Shown piece by piece: positions 24,121 to 35,964 of a stretch of 64,000 bases of DNA. Under the pieces are notes generated by a model, which was not told the origin of the DNA, searched no databases, and saw nothing but the letters and a program-made list of their open reading frames with translations. The position numbers and the translations under genes were made by a program. How positions within the stretch are numbered: the stretch's first letter is position 1; each line of letters starts with the position of its first letter. This stretch comes from Okapia johnstoni (taxonomy: Eukaryota > Chordata > Mammalia > Artiodactyla > Giraffidae): positions 114,524,213 to 114,588,212 of the forward strand of contig CM044310.1 of NCBI GenBank assembly GCA_024291935.2, in the 5' to 3' direction.

Positions 24121-24242
24121 AAGAATATTGGAGTGGATAGCACATCCCTTCTCCAGCGGATCTTCCTGATCCAGGCAATCAGTCACCACTGTTCTGAATT
24201 CTCTCATTATAGACCAGTTTAGCTTGCTCTAGACTTTCATAT

Positions 24243-24427
24243 GGGACTTCCCAGGTGGCACTAGTGGTAAAGGACCCACCTCAGGTTTGATCCAAGAAAA
24301 TCCCCAGAGGAGGGCATGGCAATCCACTCCAGTATTCTTGCCTGGAGAATCCTATGAACAGAAATGCCTGGTGGGCTATAGTCTATAGGGTTGCACAGAG
24401 TTGGGCACGATTGAAGCAACTTAGCAC
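24243..24427 (+). repeat. Bov-tA family SINE
   Basis: gacttcccaggtggcactag to gttgggcacgattgaagcaa. TAGACTTTCATAT before and TAGACCTTCATAT after are an imperfect target duplication. The head is internally shortened. Confidence 0.85.
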
Positions 24428-24429
24428 GT

Positions 24430-25000
24430 AGACCTTCATATAAATGGAATTATAAGGCACTTACTACTTCCAGTTCCTTTCAAAATGTTATCTGTGAAAT
24501 GCATTGCATTGAGCGTATCTATCTATCTATATTTGCCCAGCAGCCTTCCATCAAATGATTGTACCCAGTAATCCAGCTGATGTTTCTAAGTTTTGGCAAT
24601 TATGGAGAGCAACTCTAAACATGTGTGTACCAGTTTTTGAGTGAATAGGAGCTTTACTTTCTCTTGGGTACATTCCCAGGACTGAGACTCACAAGCTCCC
24701 TAGTTAAGTAGATATTTTAATACATTCTTTGACATTAAAACACCGTTTTCACAATCACCCAGTGATTTTCCAAAATGACTAGACCATTTTGCATTCCCAC
24801 CAGCAACAACACAGGCTCTATCCACTTCCACATCCCCATCAGCACTTGGTGGTGGTTTTGATCGCTGCCATGCCAATAAGTGTGAAGCAGTATCCCATGG
24901 TGGTTTCCAGTGGTGTTTTTTGATAAGCAGATACTTCATTTCAATGAAGTCCTATTTGTCATGTATTTTCTGTTGTTTTCTGCATGGCTAGTATTTTTAG
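24430..25000 (-). repeat. L1M LINE fragment
   Basis: Antisense L1 phrases: gcccagcagccttccatcaa, then tgcattcccaccagcaacaa, then ttgatcgctgccatgccaat. Confidence 0.65.
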
Positions 25001-25040
25001 TCAAATTCTTACAAACATCTGATGAGATATTCCTGACAGT

Positions 25041-25046
25041 TTTATT
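25041..25046 (-). terminator. SLC1A5: SLC1A5 poly(A) signal
   Basis: AATAAA on minus, the first canonical hexamer downstream of the SLC1A5 stop codon (583 nt away). It gives a 3'UTR of about 0.6 kb, similar to what I recall for human. Confidence 0.55.
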
Positions 25047-25171
25047 GTTATAAATGTCCTCAGAGTAACAGCAATGTGTTATCAGTCTCCTTTCAGGGTT
25101 CCCAAGGAGTGTTTGCTATTGTGGAGGGAACAGAGAGCCTGGGGACAGGGTGGGATGTACCATGGAGAGTC

Positions 25172-25210
<39 letters not shown>

Positions 25211-25628
25211 CTACAGCCACCACAATAACCAGCAACCTGTCAGAACATCCTTCCTCTCAGAGGGCAGAATTTCCCATGATGCCCTGTGCCCTGAGACAGG
25301 AAGGCCAGGCAGGCTGCCAGGATGGGATGTGGAGACCATGCTACTTCTCCATCTTATATGGTTTCCTAGCCTTGGGTGGGGGCCAGGAGTTGAGGACTGG
25401 GCAGATTTGGAGACAGTCACAAACACACACACACATTCACACACAAGCAACGTACACCCCAGCAGCAAGACCTCCTGGATCTGACGTCAGGGAGAGAAGA
25501 TGAGGCCCATGGCTCCCAAGTGTGTAGGCAGGGCCCTCCAAGAGGCCCTGTTTGTCCGTTCATCCATCCCCCATGATTCCGATGTCCAGAGCGCCCCCCA
25601 TCGGGGCAGGGAAGGTCCCTGCGGGGAT
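25047..25628 (-). other. SLC1A5: SLC1A5 3'UTR
   Basis: Untranslated end between the stop and the AATAAA. It carries two CA/GT microsatellites on plus: a pure tract at about 25,170-25,206 and an impure one at 25,420-25,445. Confidence 0.6.
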
Positions 25629-25863
25629 TCACATGACTGATTCCTTCTCACAGGTGTCAGCATCCCCAGCAGGTCCCGGGCAGCCTTTGAGGAGAGGGTT
25701 CCCCTCCTCGCTGGGGTCCGGCAGCGCGGCCAGGGGCATCTCACTCTTCACCTGGATCAGCTCCGGCACGGAGTTGCGGTTCTCTGTGCGATCCAGGTAA
25801 CTCTGGAGGAGTCCTGCCCCAAAGGCGTCACCTTCCACGTTGAGGACAGTACAGGACCGGTCC
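25629..25863 (-). CDS. SLC1A5: SLC1A5 exon 8 (coding part)
   Basis: [20 protein letters not shown] followed by the cytoplasmic tail ending CEKESVM, TGA at 25,629-25,631. Acceptor CTTCAG. Confidence 0.97.
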
Positions 25864-28800
25864 CTGAAGGGGGAACAGTGACAGGGAAATCAGTGGGAGG
25901 GGAGAGGTCAGGCCCCAGCCCTGCCCCCCACGCCAAATCTTCATAATCCCAAGTGCCCCAGCATGCAGTTCTCTGCCTTAGAACTTCAAAGATCTCCTCC
26001 ATCTCCCCTGGATCCCCAGCGATCCTTCTTCCAATAAAATACAAGATTTGTTCCTTCTGGAACCTCAAAAAGTCACCCTTCCCTTTCCTGGGGGCCCCAG
26101 AAGACCCTTCAATGCCTCTTTCTCCTTCTGGAATACTACATTCTCCCTCAGGCCCCCTGAACTCCCTAGAACCCTAAGGATCTTCTTCCTTCCTCTTTTT
26201 ATACCTTTTGTGTAGGTGTGTATGCCATTAAAATAAATTGAGATATAATTCAGATATCATAAAATTCACCCTTCAAAAGCATACAACTCAGTAGGTTTTA
26301 GTTTTTTTTCAAAGTTAGGCAATCACCACTATTTAATTCCGGATTATTTTCATCACAGCAGAAAGAAACCCTTGTATTTATTAAGCAATTATTCCCCATT
26401 TCCTCCCACCCGGCAGCCCTAGGCAACCACTAATCTTCTATAGATTTGCTTCTTCTGAACAGTTAATATAAATGGAATCATATACAATGTGGTCCTTTGT
26501 GTCTGGTTTCTTTCACTTAGCATAATATTTTCAAGGGTCGTATGTTATAGTATGTGTTTTTATCACTGCTTCATTCCATTGTAATGCTGGGTAATATTCC
26601 ATTGTATGGACATATGACACTTTGCTTATCCATTTATCAACTGATCAGTATTCAGTTTGTTTCCACTTGTTTGCTATTATGAATGGTGCTGCCATGAACA
26701 ATCATGTACAAGGTTTTGTGGCCATGTTTTCAATTCTCTTTGGTTTAAACCTCAGAGTGATATTGCTAAGATACATGATAACTCTCTAAGTTTTGAAACC
26801 AGACTGTCTTGTAATCTTTTAGGTTCTTAATACTTCATCATGATAGCTAACAATGATGTAGCACTCACTACTTACCGTTCTAAGAAAGCTGCTTGTATTA
26901 AGTTATCTAATCCTTCAGGAGAAACTATTCTCATTTTACAGATGGAGAAACTGAGACACAAGGAGATTAAGTTTTTATGTGTAATAAAGTTTTTATGTGT
27001 AACCTTATGTGTAATAATCTTACACATCTTATGTCCAAGGTAATAATAGCCAGCAACAGCTGATCTGGGAGCCTGGTTGAAGAGTCTGCTCTATTAACTA
27101 CAGGGCATGCTACTTTTTGGGGGTTCCTGTTGGAACCCCAAAGATCCCTTCCTTCCCTCTGATGGGAACACTCCAGGTCCCTTACCCCTTTCTTCTAGAA
27201 TTCCTTCCTTTCTCTCCTCTTCTGCTCAGAGGCTATCAATGACCCTCTTGCTCATTCCCTTCCACAGGAGTACCCCTGAGCAACTCCTGAAATCCCAAAC
27301 CCACACTCACACTAGCCAGTCCACGGCCAAGATCAAGGAGATGTCATGAACCGGCAGGTTGACTGCCTCAAGGATGATGGCCAGAGTGAGCACCCCTCCA
27401 GCTGGGATCCCCGCTGCGCCCACACTGGATGCTGTGGCCGTTACCCTGGAGGAGGAGAAGGGAGGTCACGGGGAGGTCCCTCGGTAGTGGGAGAAGCTGT
27501 GGGGGTGCGGCGGCTCCGCCTAGGTTTTCTCTGTTGTCAAGGGAGGGGTCAGGTGGGTCGGGGGTCCTCGCCGCAGCCACCCCACACTCACAGGATAGTG
27601 ATAATCTTCACGAAGTCCAAGGACCGGTGGTTGAGCTGTGCAATGAACACTGCAGCCACACACTGGAAGAGCGCGGCACCGTCCATGTTGACTGTGGCAC
27701 CGATGGGCAGAATGAAGCGGCTGATATGTTTGGCCACTCCATTCTTCTCCTCCACACACTTCATCATCAGCGGCAGCGTGGCGGAGCTGCGAGGGACCGC
27801 AGATCAGAGTCAGCGCTGGCTCCTTGGGCCGGGCCATCCAGGACCCGCCCGCAGCCCAAGCCACGCCCCTGACCAGCCCCTGGGTCAGGCCCCACCCACA
27901 GCACCTCAACTGGGGCATAAGCTCCGCCCACCAGCCTAGACCCCCCGCCCCTGCTTCCCACACCCCCAGACCTCCCCCCACAGTCCTCAGCCCTCCCCAG
28001 CTCTCCAGGCCCTTCTCTTCCCAGAGACGGAAGGCATCAGGGATCCCATAGAAGGAAAGCACTCCAAAATAGAGTCCAGGACCCGCAGGGAGAGTGCCGA
28101 CCACTACTCGCCAAATACACATAGACTCATACCTAAATTCTGAGTGCTCGCTGACTCACACCCCTTCCCTATCTACCTGTAACAGACCTCGACTAAGCTG
28201 CTGTAGGGAGGGTTGCGTTCCGAGGGGACAGGGCCAGCAGATGGACAAACTACCCAGGAGAGGTGGGAGGAGATTTTGAGAGGTTGGATCCAGGGTCCTA
28301 GAGTCCCTCAGGGGAGGGCCTGGGGGCGGGGAGGGCTTCTCAGAAAGGGAGGAATAAATCTCCAAGACAGTAGTTTCTTAAGAAGAGGGGTTTTCCCGGA
28401 CCTTATGAGAAACATACCGAAGTATGGCCTCTGTGCCCAGATCCCATGTCCCACAAACAAAATTCCAGGGGTCTTTAGACAGCAGATGCCCACTCCAGAT
28501 CCCCTTCTCTTAAAAACCCTGCCCTGGTCCGCCCCAAGGTCACACCTGGAGGAGGTCCCGAAGGCAGTGGCCAGCGGCGTCATGATGCCCCACAGGAAGC
28601 GGTAGGGGTTCTTTCGGGCAAAGAGGAAGTAGATGAGGGGCAGTGTCAGGAGCCCGTGGATGGCGTGGCCGAGCAGGCAGCACAGGATGTATTTGCCAAG
28701 ACTGGCAAAGAGCAGCCCCACGTCCTCCATCTCCACGATCTTGCCGGCCACCAGGAACAAGATGCCCACAGGGGCATACCTAATTACCCAAGAGACAGAT

Positions 28801-31800
28801 TGCCACCTCTGATCATGTGCTCATCCAGTGCCAGGCACTGTGCTGGGCACATCTCAGCCTTCCTCAAAGTCAGGAAGCGCCCACTGCATCGTGGGCTGAT
28901 GTTCGGACACCTCCCCTGTCATCTGCCACTCTCTCCCCTTGAACATGGTGCCACTGGGATGTAAAAGAAGTTTGGGTGGTTCCATCACCACTTGCAGTAG
29001 TGTCACCCACCAGATCTGCATTTAACACGTGACCAGGAAAGAAACACCCACCATGCACACCATTTACATTTTCTGGGGTTTGTTACAGCAGCTGACATGA
29101 CTTAAACCAATATACTGTCTCTCCATGAAAAATAAGGATCGTGACTCGTGTCTTAATGACAGCTCCCAGGTATGAAGCATTTATGATGTGCTGAGCCCTT
29201 GAAGAGGATGGAATCTTCACCACAACCCCATGAGGGAGCTTTTATTTTGAGACTCTTGCAGCTATTGTTGCATTAAACAAAATCAAATCGGTCTATAAAA
29301 CAGGGACCCATAATGCTACCAACTTCACAAGAATTGTGGGAGGATTAAATGAGATGCCAGTTGAAATGAGTTGAAAGTTTTCTGTACCCAATAAGTGAAG
29401 TCTATAGACTTCAGCTAGGCTTCCCTGGTGGCTCAGTTGTAAAGAAGTTGCCTGCCAATGCAGGAGATGCAGGTTCGATCCCTGGGTCGGGAAGATCCCC
29501 TGGAGCACGAAATAGCAACCTACTCCAGTATTCTTGCCTGGGAAATGCCATGGGACAGAGGAGCCTGGAGGGCTACAGTTCATGGAGTCTCAAGACTCAG
29601 ACTCGACTTGGCAACTAAACAACAACAACTAGACTTCAGCTGGGATTTATTCTAACTCCTGGAGTGAAGATCCCAGGGGTTGCTCGTGCCTCCTCGCCAG
29701 GAGGGCTCCCATCATCACCTCGACTGTCTGATCACTATGGCTACTTGTTTCCAAACCCCTTTTCCTCCACTTTTTTTTTTTTTAACATTTATTTGGCTGT
29801 GCTGAGACTTAGTTGCAGCATGTGGGACCTAGTTCCCTGACCAGGGATGGAACCCAGGCCTCCTGCATTGGAAGTGTGGAGTCTTAACCACTGGACCACT
29901 AGGGAGGTGCCCCCCTTTCTCCTCTTTAGTAACAGAAAAATAAGCATCATTTCCCAGCCACCTGTGTACCACGGTTTGGCCAAATGCCCAAACTTTAGCC
30001 ACTGGGATGCGCCCAGAAATTACACCATTACTTGACAAATATTAGCTAAGCTTATTTACTGTAGGCACGCTATGGATCAGGCACTGACCCAAGAACTTTA
30101 TACATATTAACTCACTCGTGCCCGGTATTATCAATTCCATTTTCCACATGGGGAAACTGAGGCTCGGCAGGATAAGTAACATGTCATAGGGCACAGGGAT
30201 GGGAAGTGGCAGCACCAGGATGGGAACCAGGCTGTCCAGCTGCACAGCCTACTCTGACCCAACCACCAAGTGTTTCTACTGGGTTTCCCAGGTGGCTCGG
30301 TGGTAAAAAGAAAAAAGAAAAAAAAAACAACCGCTTGCCAGTGCAGGAGACACAGGTTCGACCCCTGGGTCAGGAAGATCCCCTGGAGTAGGAAATGGCA
30401 ACCCACTCCAGTATTCTTGCTTGGAAAAATCCCATGGGCAGAGTTGCCTGGCAGGCTCCAGTCCATGGGGTTGCAAGGAGTCGGACACGACTGAGAGACT
30501 AAACAACAACCTTTTTCTATTCGTTCCAACAGCAGCTTTGTAGATCTCAGCTACACTGGAATCAAGGTCGGGATGGGAGATTTGGTAAAAACGCAGCAGC
30601 CCTAACCCACCTCCTGATTTCTTCTTTTTTTGGCCATGCTGCATTGCATGTGGGATTCTTGTTCCCCAACCAGGGATTGAACCCTCACCAGCCTGCAGTG
30701 GAAGCACAGAGTTAACCCACTGGACCACCAGGGAAGTCCCCCACCTCTTGATTTCTGACCTTCTGATCTAGGAGGGGTGCTAAGAATCAATGTGACTCCA
30801 TGTGGAGACACGGCACAGGGAGGTGGCAAGGGTGAAGCCAAAAGCCTCAGCATGTGTTTTTTCCCCTCATTACCTGAGGCCATTTAACAAAAGCTCATAC
30901 ATATTAATGATAATCGTAGCTGACATTAAGTGAATGCTCAGTAGGTGCGAGATATTTACAACACTTTCTAAGAGCTTTATTTACGCCTCAGTCCCTCGTT
31001 TCATCTTCACGATAACCCTATAAAGCAGGCGCTATTTTCGATCATTGACCCAAAGGCAAACATTTGATGACATTGAAATCTGGAAGACTGAGATGTGTTA
31101 GCCAGGCTGTGGCCACAGCCCAGCTGTCTTTTTGACACCTTCCAGTGCCAGATCGCACTAGTGGTAAAGAACCCACCTGCCAACGCAGGAGACATAAGAG
31201 ACTCAGGTTCGATCCCTGGCTTGGGAAGATCCCCCTGGGAAGAAGGGAAAGGCCACCCACTCCAGTATTCTGGCCTGGAGAATTCCATGGACAGAGGAGC
31301 CTGGTGGGCTGCAGTCCAAAGGGTTGCAAAGAGTTGGACACGACTGAAGCGACTTAGCAGTAGGATCAAAAAGGTTCTGGGATCAGTCTTAGCTCCCATG
31401 GAATACAGCACTGTCGTCTTATAGATAAGGAAACTGAGGCACAGAGAGAGTAAGTCACTTGTCCAAAGTCACACAGCCAGGGAACAGTCAATGCGAGATT
31501 TGAATCTAGATCATCTGGTTTGAAGGAACAGATGTCCCCACTCCCATCACTTACCACATGATCCAGGAGACCAGCACCATGGTGGCATCATTGAAGGAGT
31601 TGAAGAAGCGAATGAGCAGCTCTCCCTCGGGCCCCAGCTTCCGCAGGGCCACACCAAAGACGATGGCAAACACCACCAGGCCCAGAATGTTCATACCCTC
31701 AACCTCGCCCCCAGTAGGCACCTTTGGGCAAGAACAGATAGGGTCAGGAGGGGCCATTCAGTCAACCTGCACAGGGGCTGGGGGCCTGTCCTGAGCACTG

Positions 31801-34800
31801 CTGGGACCCAGCAGAGACAAGACCATTCCCTGGGCCCCTTCCTCCAAAGGTTCATAGTCCAGGTCCACGGACCACCCAGAGTGGGCAAAGGAGAACCCAG
31901 GGGAGTATGGGAACTGAGGAAGGCAGTGCTGCCAAGCGTGGAGGGGGATCAAGGAGGACTCCCTGGAGGAGAGGGCTAAGACCTGGAGACCAGGGGTGAA
32001 CAAGGTAAAGCAGGGAAGGGGTAGAAGGTTCTAGAGAGGTAACAATATGCAACAACCTAGAAATGACTCTAACTCAGGCATTCAAAGAAGAGAAAGAAAT
32101 TCACTGTGGCTGGAGTAGAATGGGCTGGGTGGGCGGATAGGCAGGGGTGGGCCCCACAGGGCCCCGTGGACTATGGCGAGGAGCCTGGACTTTCTTCCGA
32201 AGGCACTCAGGAGCATGAGAGGGCTTTAGGTGGAAGGGAGGAGAGGTGAGTTTCACGCTTTGGAAAGTCAGGCTGAAGGGGGCTGGGGTGGAGGATGGTG
32301 GTGAGAAGAACCCAGACCACAGCATGGCTATATGGAGGAAGAAGGGCAAAATGGAGATTCCAGGAAGGCAGAAAAGACAGAAATTGGGGAGGGGCTTCAG
32401 AGAATTTAAAACAGACTGCACCCCAAATGCTAGAAGACCCAGAGGGCAGACAAGACAGGGGTAAGAACAAAATGTAAAAACCCACAACGATGGGCCAAGG
32501 GGCACCCCCCCGCCCACCCCATCCCTTCCCACCTCTCACCTTCACCAGGGTGCCGTTGAACAATCTCTCCTTATAGGAGGTAGCGTACTGCAGGTGGGGT
32601 TGGGAAGAATCAGGGTCAATTGTCATTGTCAGCTGTCATTGAGGCTCCCCCACCCCACCCTGGCTCTGTTAATACTCAAAGCCCGCCCTAGGCATCCCTT
32701 ATACGTGATTTCATTCCATCCCACCAGCAACCCCACTGCAGTAGGACCATTCATACCCCCATTTTCCAGAGGTGGAAATTGTGAGGCTCACAGAGGTAAA
32801 GGCAGTTGCTCAGGGTCACCCAGCTAGAATTAGAACCCAGACAGGGCTCAGAACCCATATTCTCATGGGAGGCATGGATGGGTTTCATTCATAGGTCATC
32901 AGGAGCCCCGCACTATGGCTATAAATAGGTAGGCATGTGTGTTTTTCCAGGCGCCACCCAAAATCAGGCATCCAGTGGCTGTGACTGCCTGTCTCCCTCC
33001 CTGCCCACCCCCCCAACCCCAAGGGACACCCCAGAGGACTCACTGAGCGGAAGGCTGCAGACACCAGGTTGGAGGGGAAGATATTTCTGCAGAGAGAAAC
33101 GTGGGCGGGGTGGGGGGGGAGGGAGTATTAGATAAGGCAGGAGATCAGGGGGTATCAGGGTTACTGGGTTGGGTTCTTGGGGTGAAGGGAACCTTAGAGG
33201 CCCCATTTGTACCCAGACATGGTCCCCAACCATGCCTCAGCCAGGTTCGGCCACATAGAGATGGACCTGGCCCTGCACATTTTTCCAGGGTGTGGGGAGT
33301 CTGAGCTGGACTCCTGGGGCCCCAAGAGACTGGTGTTCTAGCCCCAAGGGAGTGTTGATTGAGAATGGTGAATGCCAGCTTCCCATGCCGGCTGGGGCAG
33401 GGTTGCAGGGCCTGGGCTCCACCCCTATAGCAGCCTCAATACCCTGGACATCTTGCATCAGCCACTTCCTCCTGCAGGCCTGAGGAAGGGCTGGCCCTGG
33501 GGGCTGGCTGGTGGGTTGCAGGGTGTGGGGAAGATCTGGGTGTGTTGGTGAGAAAGTGACAAGGATTGGCTGTGCTGTCGTGAAGGCATCTTTATGTGGC
33601 CATTTTTGTGTGAGGGTGTCTGGGTGTGCAGATGGCATGCATTAAACCCCACGTAGCGTGTGAGGAAGTCAGACAGCAGCCCCCTGTCTTTCAGGTTAAG
33701 ACAAAAATAACAGCCAAGGTGACTATGGGCGTTGGACTAAGTGCTGTAAATAAATCAACTCATTTCATCCTCCCAACAGCCCTTGGGGCAGGGCCCTATT
33801 ATCCCCATTTGACAGGAAAGAAAACTGAGGCACTGACAGGTGAAGAAACTTGCAGAAGTGGCAGAGCTGGGATTTGAGCCCTGCCGGCTGGCTTCACAGT
33901 CCTAACCACTCAGTAACCTCAAATCCTCCCTCTCACCAAAGCCAAGGGTATGCAGCTGTTGGTGGCGGTTGGTAAACAGTTTGTCAGGTGCCGGTCTTCA
34001 GTTGGGGGGCGGGGGCGCGCGGGTTAGTGTTTAGACATGTGTGACCCTGAAGGTGTATGTGAGTGTCTATGTGCTCTTGAGCTGTGTTTAGGCAGTGTTT
34101 CACATGTTGGTGTGATCGGCAGCATCAGTGAGTGGCTGTTTGTGCTAAAAAGGTGGCAGTATAAGCCCATGTGTTGGTGAGATGGCACAGCCGCGTGTCT
34201 GCGTGCCTGTGTCCAGCTGCTTATAAAGCTGGGCGGTTCTGAGATGTTCCAGGTCAGGTGTCGAGTGACTGGCCAAGTGTGTTACGTGGATTTGGCACAA
34301 CAGCAAAGCTTGTACACATAAAAACAGCCTTCAGGTGGCTGTGCCTGTCTGCAGGTCAGCCCGTACTCACCCAGGCCAGCCAGGGCTGCGTCAGGATGCA
34401 GCTATCTGCCTGAGCCAAGAGGTGCCCACCCACGTTAACTTCTGGACACCAAGCCTTCCCCCAATATCAGCCTGCGCTGATGCCAAGAGGCCAGGGGGGG
34501 AACCCTGTTCCGTGACTCATCATTTCCTTCTGCCACATCCAGGAAGTCCCCAACCAACCTGGAGACACTGAATCAGCAGCCCTCAGAGGCAAGGCCACGC
34601 GGACCCAGCCCCGTCCTCCCTCCTTAAAAGGGAGACGAGCCATTCTTGAGGAGCGGGGAGCAAAAGCCCGAAGGAAAAGAATCTGCCCCCTCTCTGGGCA
34701 GCCTAGTGCCAGAGGAGGGCAGCCGGGGACCAGACAGAGCAGGAAATGGGATGGAAAGGCTGCGCAGGTGGCAGCACCCGGGTCCAGCACAGATGAACTG

Positions 34801-35964
34801 GGCGGGGAAGAGAGGCTCAGAAAAGGACCTGGCATTGTCTGGGTGCACATGGCGGGGGAACCACGTGGGAAGAGGGCCTGGTTGCGAGGGGCAGTCCCTC
34901 CAATCTCAAGTCCTTCAGGGCCCCCTGATGCAGGGCTCCCCAAACTTTTATCCGGAAAGGGGACTTAAATCTTTATCCAGAAATCTCATCCTGGGGCCCT
35001 CCAACACTCAAAGATTCCCTTCCAATATCCCCTCAGCATCCTCCCCCTTCACAGCAGAGACCTTCTTTGGCCCCCCCCTCACCACCCCCTCCCCGCCACC
35101 CCAGCCGCCAAGCATCACTCCTAAAACTTTCACACCTATCACTCTCCTGTGGGGTCCTGTTTATTACCCAAGCCCTCACATTTAGAAACCTCCACTGCAT
35201 CCTCACCCTCCGTACCCTGACCCTCCCCAGAGCCCCCCCAACTATTCCACCCCGTCTTCCTGAGGCCCTGGGGATGTTCCGGGCCCCCCACCCCAGGACC
35301 CCAAACCCCTCTTCCGTCCACGTGGCGACTCCCCTCCCCACCAGGCTGAAGCACCCCTACCCCCCACCCCTCCACCAGGTAGGGCGGGGTCTGACCTCAC
35401 AAGATCCAGGAAAGAATCGAGCACCTCCTTGCTGGGAGCCTCTTCCACCGGGCCCATGGCCCCGACCGACGTGTTGATGGCGGCGAAGGCGGCGCCCGGC
35501 TGCAGCGCGAGCGCCAAGCCCACGCCGAGCGCCGACGCTAGGAGTGTGGTGACCAGGAAAAAGAGCAGCGCCCAGGCGCCCAGGCGCCCGAGCGCGCTCG
35601 GATCCAGGCTCGCGGCGCCGCCGATCAGGCTGCACACCACCAGCGGCAAGATGATCATCTTTAACAGGCGCAGCAGCAGTTCTCCCGGAAAGGAGAAGGC
35701 TTCCAGGCGCGCGGGGCCCAGGGCAAGCGCGCCGCCGGCCCCCGAGACCCCCAGCCCCAGCGCCACGCCGGCCACCACGGCCACCACCGTCAGCAGCACC
35801 AGCAGGTTGGCGCGAAGGCAGCGACGCACCTGATCCCAGGAACCGCAACGGCCGCCTTTCACCGAGCCTGCGTCCTCTATGAGGACCAACGCCGAGACAC
35901 CGTTGGCGGTGGGCTCCGCCGCCGCGTACCCTTTGGGGTCTCCCTTAGGCGGATCGGCCACCAT
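25629..35964 (-). CDS. SLC1A5: SLC1A5 (ASCT2) neutral amino acid exchanger, 8 coding exons
   Basis: Sodium-dependent obligate exchanger of glutamine and small neutral amino acids in the plasma membrane, trimeric, SLC1 family (family knowledge). Exons: 35,396-35,964; 33,044-33,086; 32,540-32,587; 31,555-31,721; 28,546-28,779; 27,592-27,786; 27,311-27,445; 25,629-25,863. All introns are GT-AG and all phases join. The CDS is 1,626 nt, giving 541 residues, the human length. Visible features: [10 protein letters not shown] start; first membrane helices [20 protein letters not shown] and [16 protein letters not shown]1 serine run GTSSSSATLP; NMDG motif in [12 protein letters not shown]; substrate region DWLVDRSCTV (D465 and C468, one above human numbering); C-terminus CEKESVM. 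Sequons at N164 (NTS) and N215 (NGT). The upstream frame closes at a TAA before any other in-frame ATG. Confidence 0.98.
26225..26770 (-). repeat. L1M LINE 3' fragment
   Basis: Antisense L1 3' region in SLC1A5 intron 7: attcacccttcaaaagcat, then ttctttcacttagcataata, then ccatgaacaatcatgtacaa. Confidence 0.75.
26830..27100 (-). repeat. MIR SINE
   Basis: Antisense MIR in SLC1A5 intron 7 (ttctcattttacagatggag, cacaaggagattaag). A ttttatgtgtaa segment is duplicated at about 26,970-27,005. Confidence 0.65.
27311..27445 (-). CDS. SLC1A5: SLC1A5 exon 7
   Basis: [20 protein letters not shown] then [20 protein letters not shown] and VDWL plus GT: hairpin HP2 and the start of the substrate-binding helix TM8. 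Confidence 0.97.
27592..27786 (-). CDS. SLC1A5: SLC1A5 exon 6
   Basis: Begins [20 protein letters not shown] and includes [18 protein letters not shown], the sodium-binding NMDG motif. Acceptor CTCGCAG, donor GTGAGT. Confidence 0.97.
28546..28779 (-). CDS. SLC1A5: SLC1A5 exon 5
   Basis: [20 protein letters not shown] ... [17 protein letters not shown] plus AG. Covers two helices and the start of hairpin HP1. Acceptor AATTAG, donor GTGTGA. Confidence 0.97.
29417..29629 (+). repeat. Bov-tA family SINE with target duplication
   Basis: Sense element in SLC1A5 intron 4. TAGACTTCAGCT occurs at 29,405-29,416 and again at 29,630-29,641, a perfect 12-bp duplication. Confidence 0.93.
29772..29912 (-). 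repeat. CHR-type SINE
   Basis: T-run, then atttggctgtgctgagactt, then taaccactggaccactaggg. Confidence 0.85.
30040..30250 (-). repeat. MIR SINE
   Basis: Antisense MIR: tatggatcaggcactgaccc, then ccacatggggaaactgaggc. Confidence 0.8.
30281..30512 (+). repeat. Bov-tA family SINE with A-rich expansion in its head
   Basis: Sense element; the usual tggtaaagaatc stretch is replaced by a long A-rich run (30,304-30,331). Confidence 0.85.
30625..30740 (-). repeat. CHR-type SINE
   Basis: tttttttggccatgctgcat, then cactggaccaccagggaagt. Confidence 0.85.
31149..31362 (+). repeat. Bov-tA family SINE
   Basis: gcactagtggtaaagaaccc to gttggacacgactgaagcga, about 190 bp from SLC1A5 exon 4. Confidence 0.9.
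31400..31520 (-). repeat. MIR SINE
   Basis: gataaggaaactgaggcaca, then cacttgtccaaagtcacaca, close to the exon 4 donor. Confidence 0.75.
31555..31721 (-). CDS. SLC1A5: SLC1A5 exon 4
   Basis: [20 protein letters not shown] ... [17 protein letters not shown] plus TG of Trp276. Donor GTAAGT. Confidence 0.97.
31790..32400 (+). repeat. L2-like sequence
   Basis: gtgctgccaagcgtggaggg, then ctccctggaggagagggcta, then gaaggcactcaggagcatga resemble L2; diverged. Lies in SLC1A5 intron 3. Confidence 0.45.
32540..32587 (-). CDS. SLC1A5: SLC1A5 exon 3
   Basis: 48-nt micro-exon [16 protein letters not shown]. It carries the second extracellular glycosylation sequon as NGT. Acceptor CCTGCAG, donor GTGAGA. 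Confidence 0.96.
32690..32870 (-). repeat. MIR SINE
   Basis: cattttccagaggtggaaat, then tcagggtcacccagctagaa. SLC1A5 intron 2. Confidence 0.7.
33044..33086 (-). CDS. SLC1A5: SLC1A5 exon 2
   Basis: 43-nt micro-exon: A + [14 protein letters not shown]. Acceptor CTCTGCAG, donor GTGAGT. Confidence 0.96.
33740..33910 (-). repeat. MIR SINE
   Basis: catcctcccaacagcccttg, then ccccatttgacaggaaagaa, then ggcagagctgggatttgagc. SLC1A5 intron 1; the GT-rich stretch at about 33,960-34,340 to its right is not recognised. Confidence 0.75.
35396..35964 (-). CDS. SLC1A5: SLC1A5 exon 1 (coding part)
   Basis: ATG at 35,964 (A at -3, G at +4) to AG of Arg190; donor GTCAGA. A better-looking GTGAGG lies 5 nt upstream (35,400), but only the downstream GT keeps frame with exon 2. 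Confidence 0.97.
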
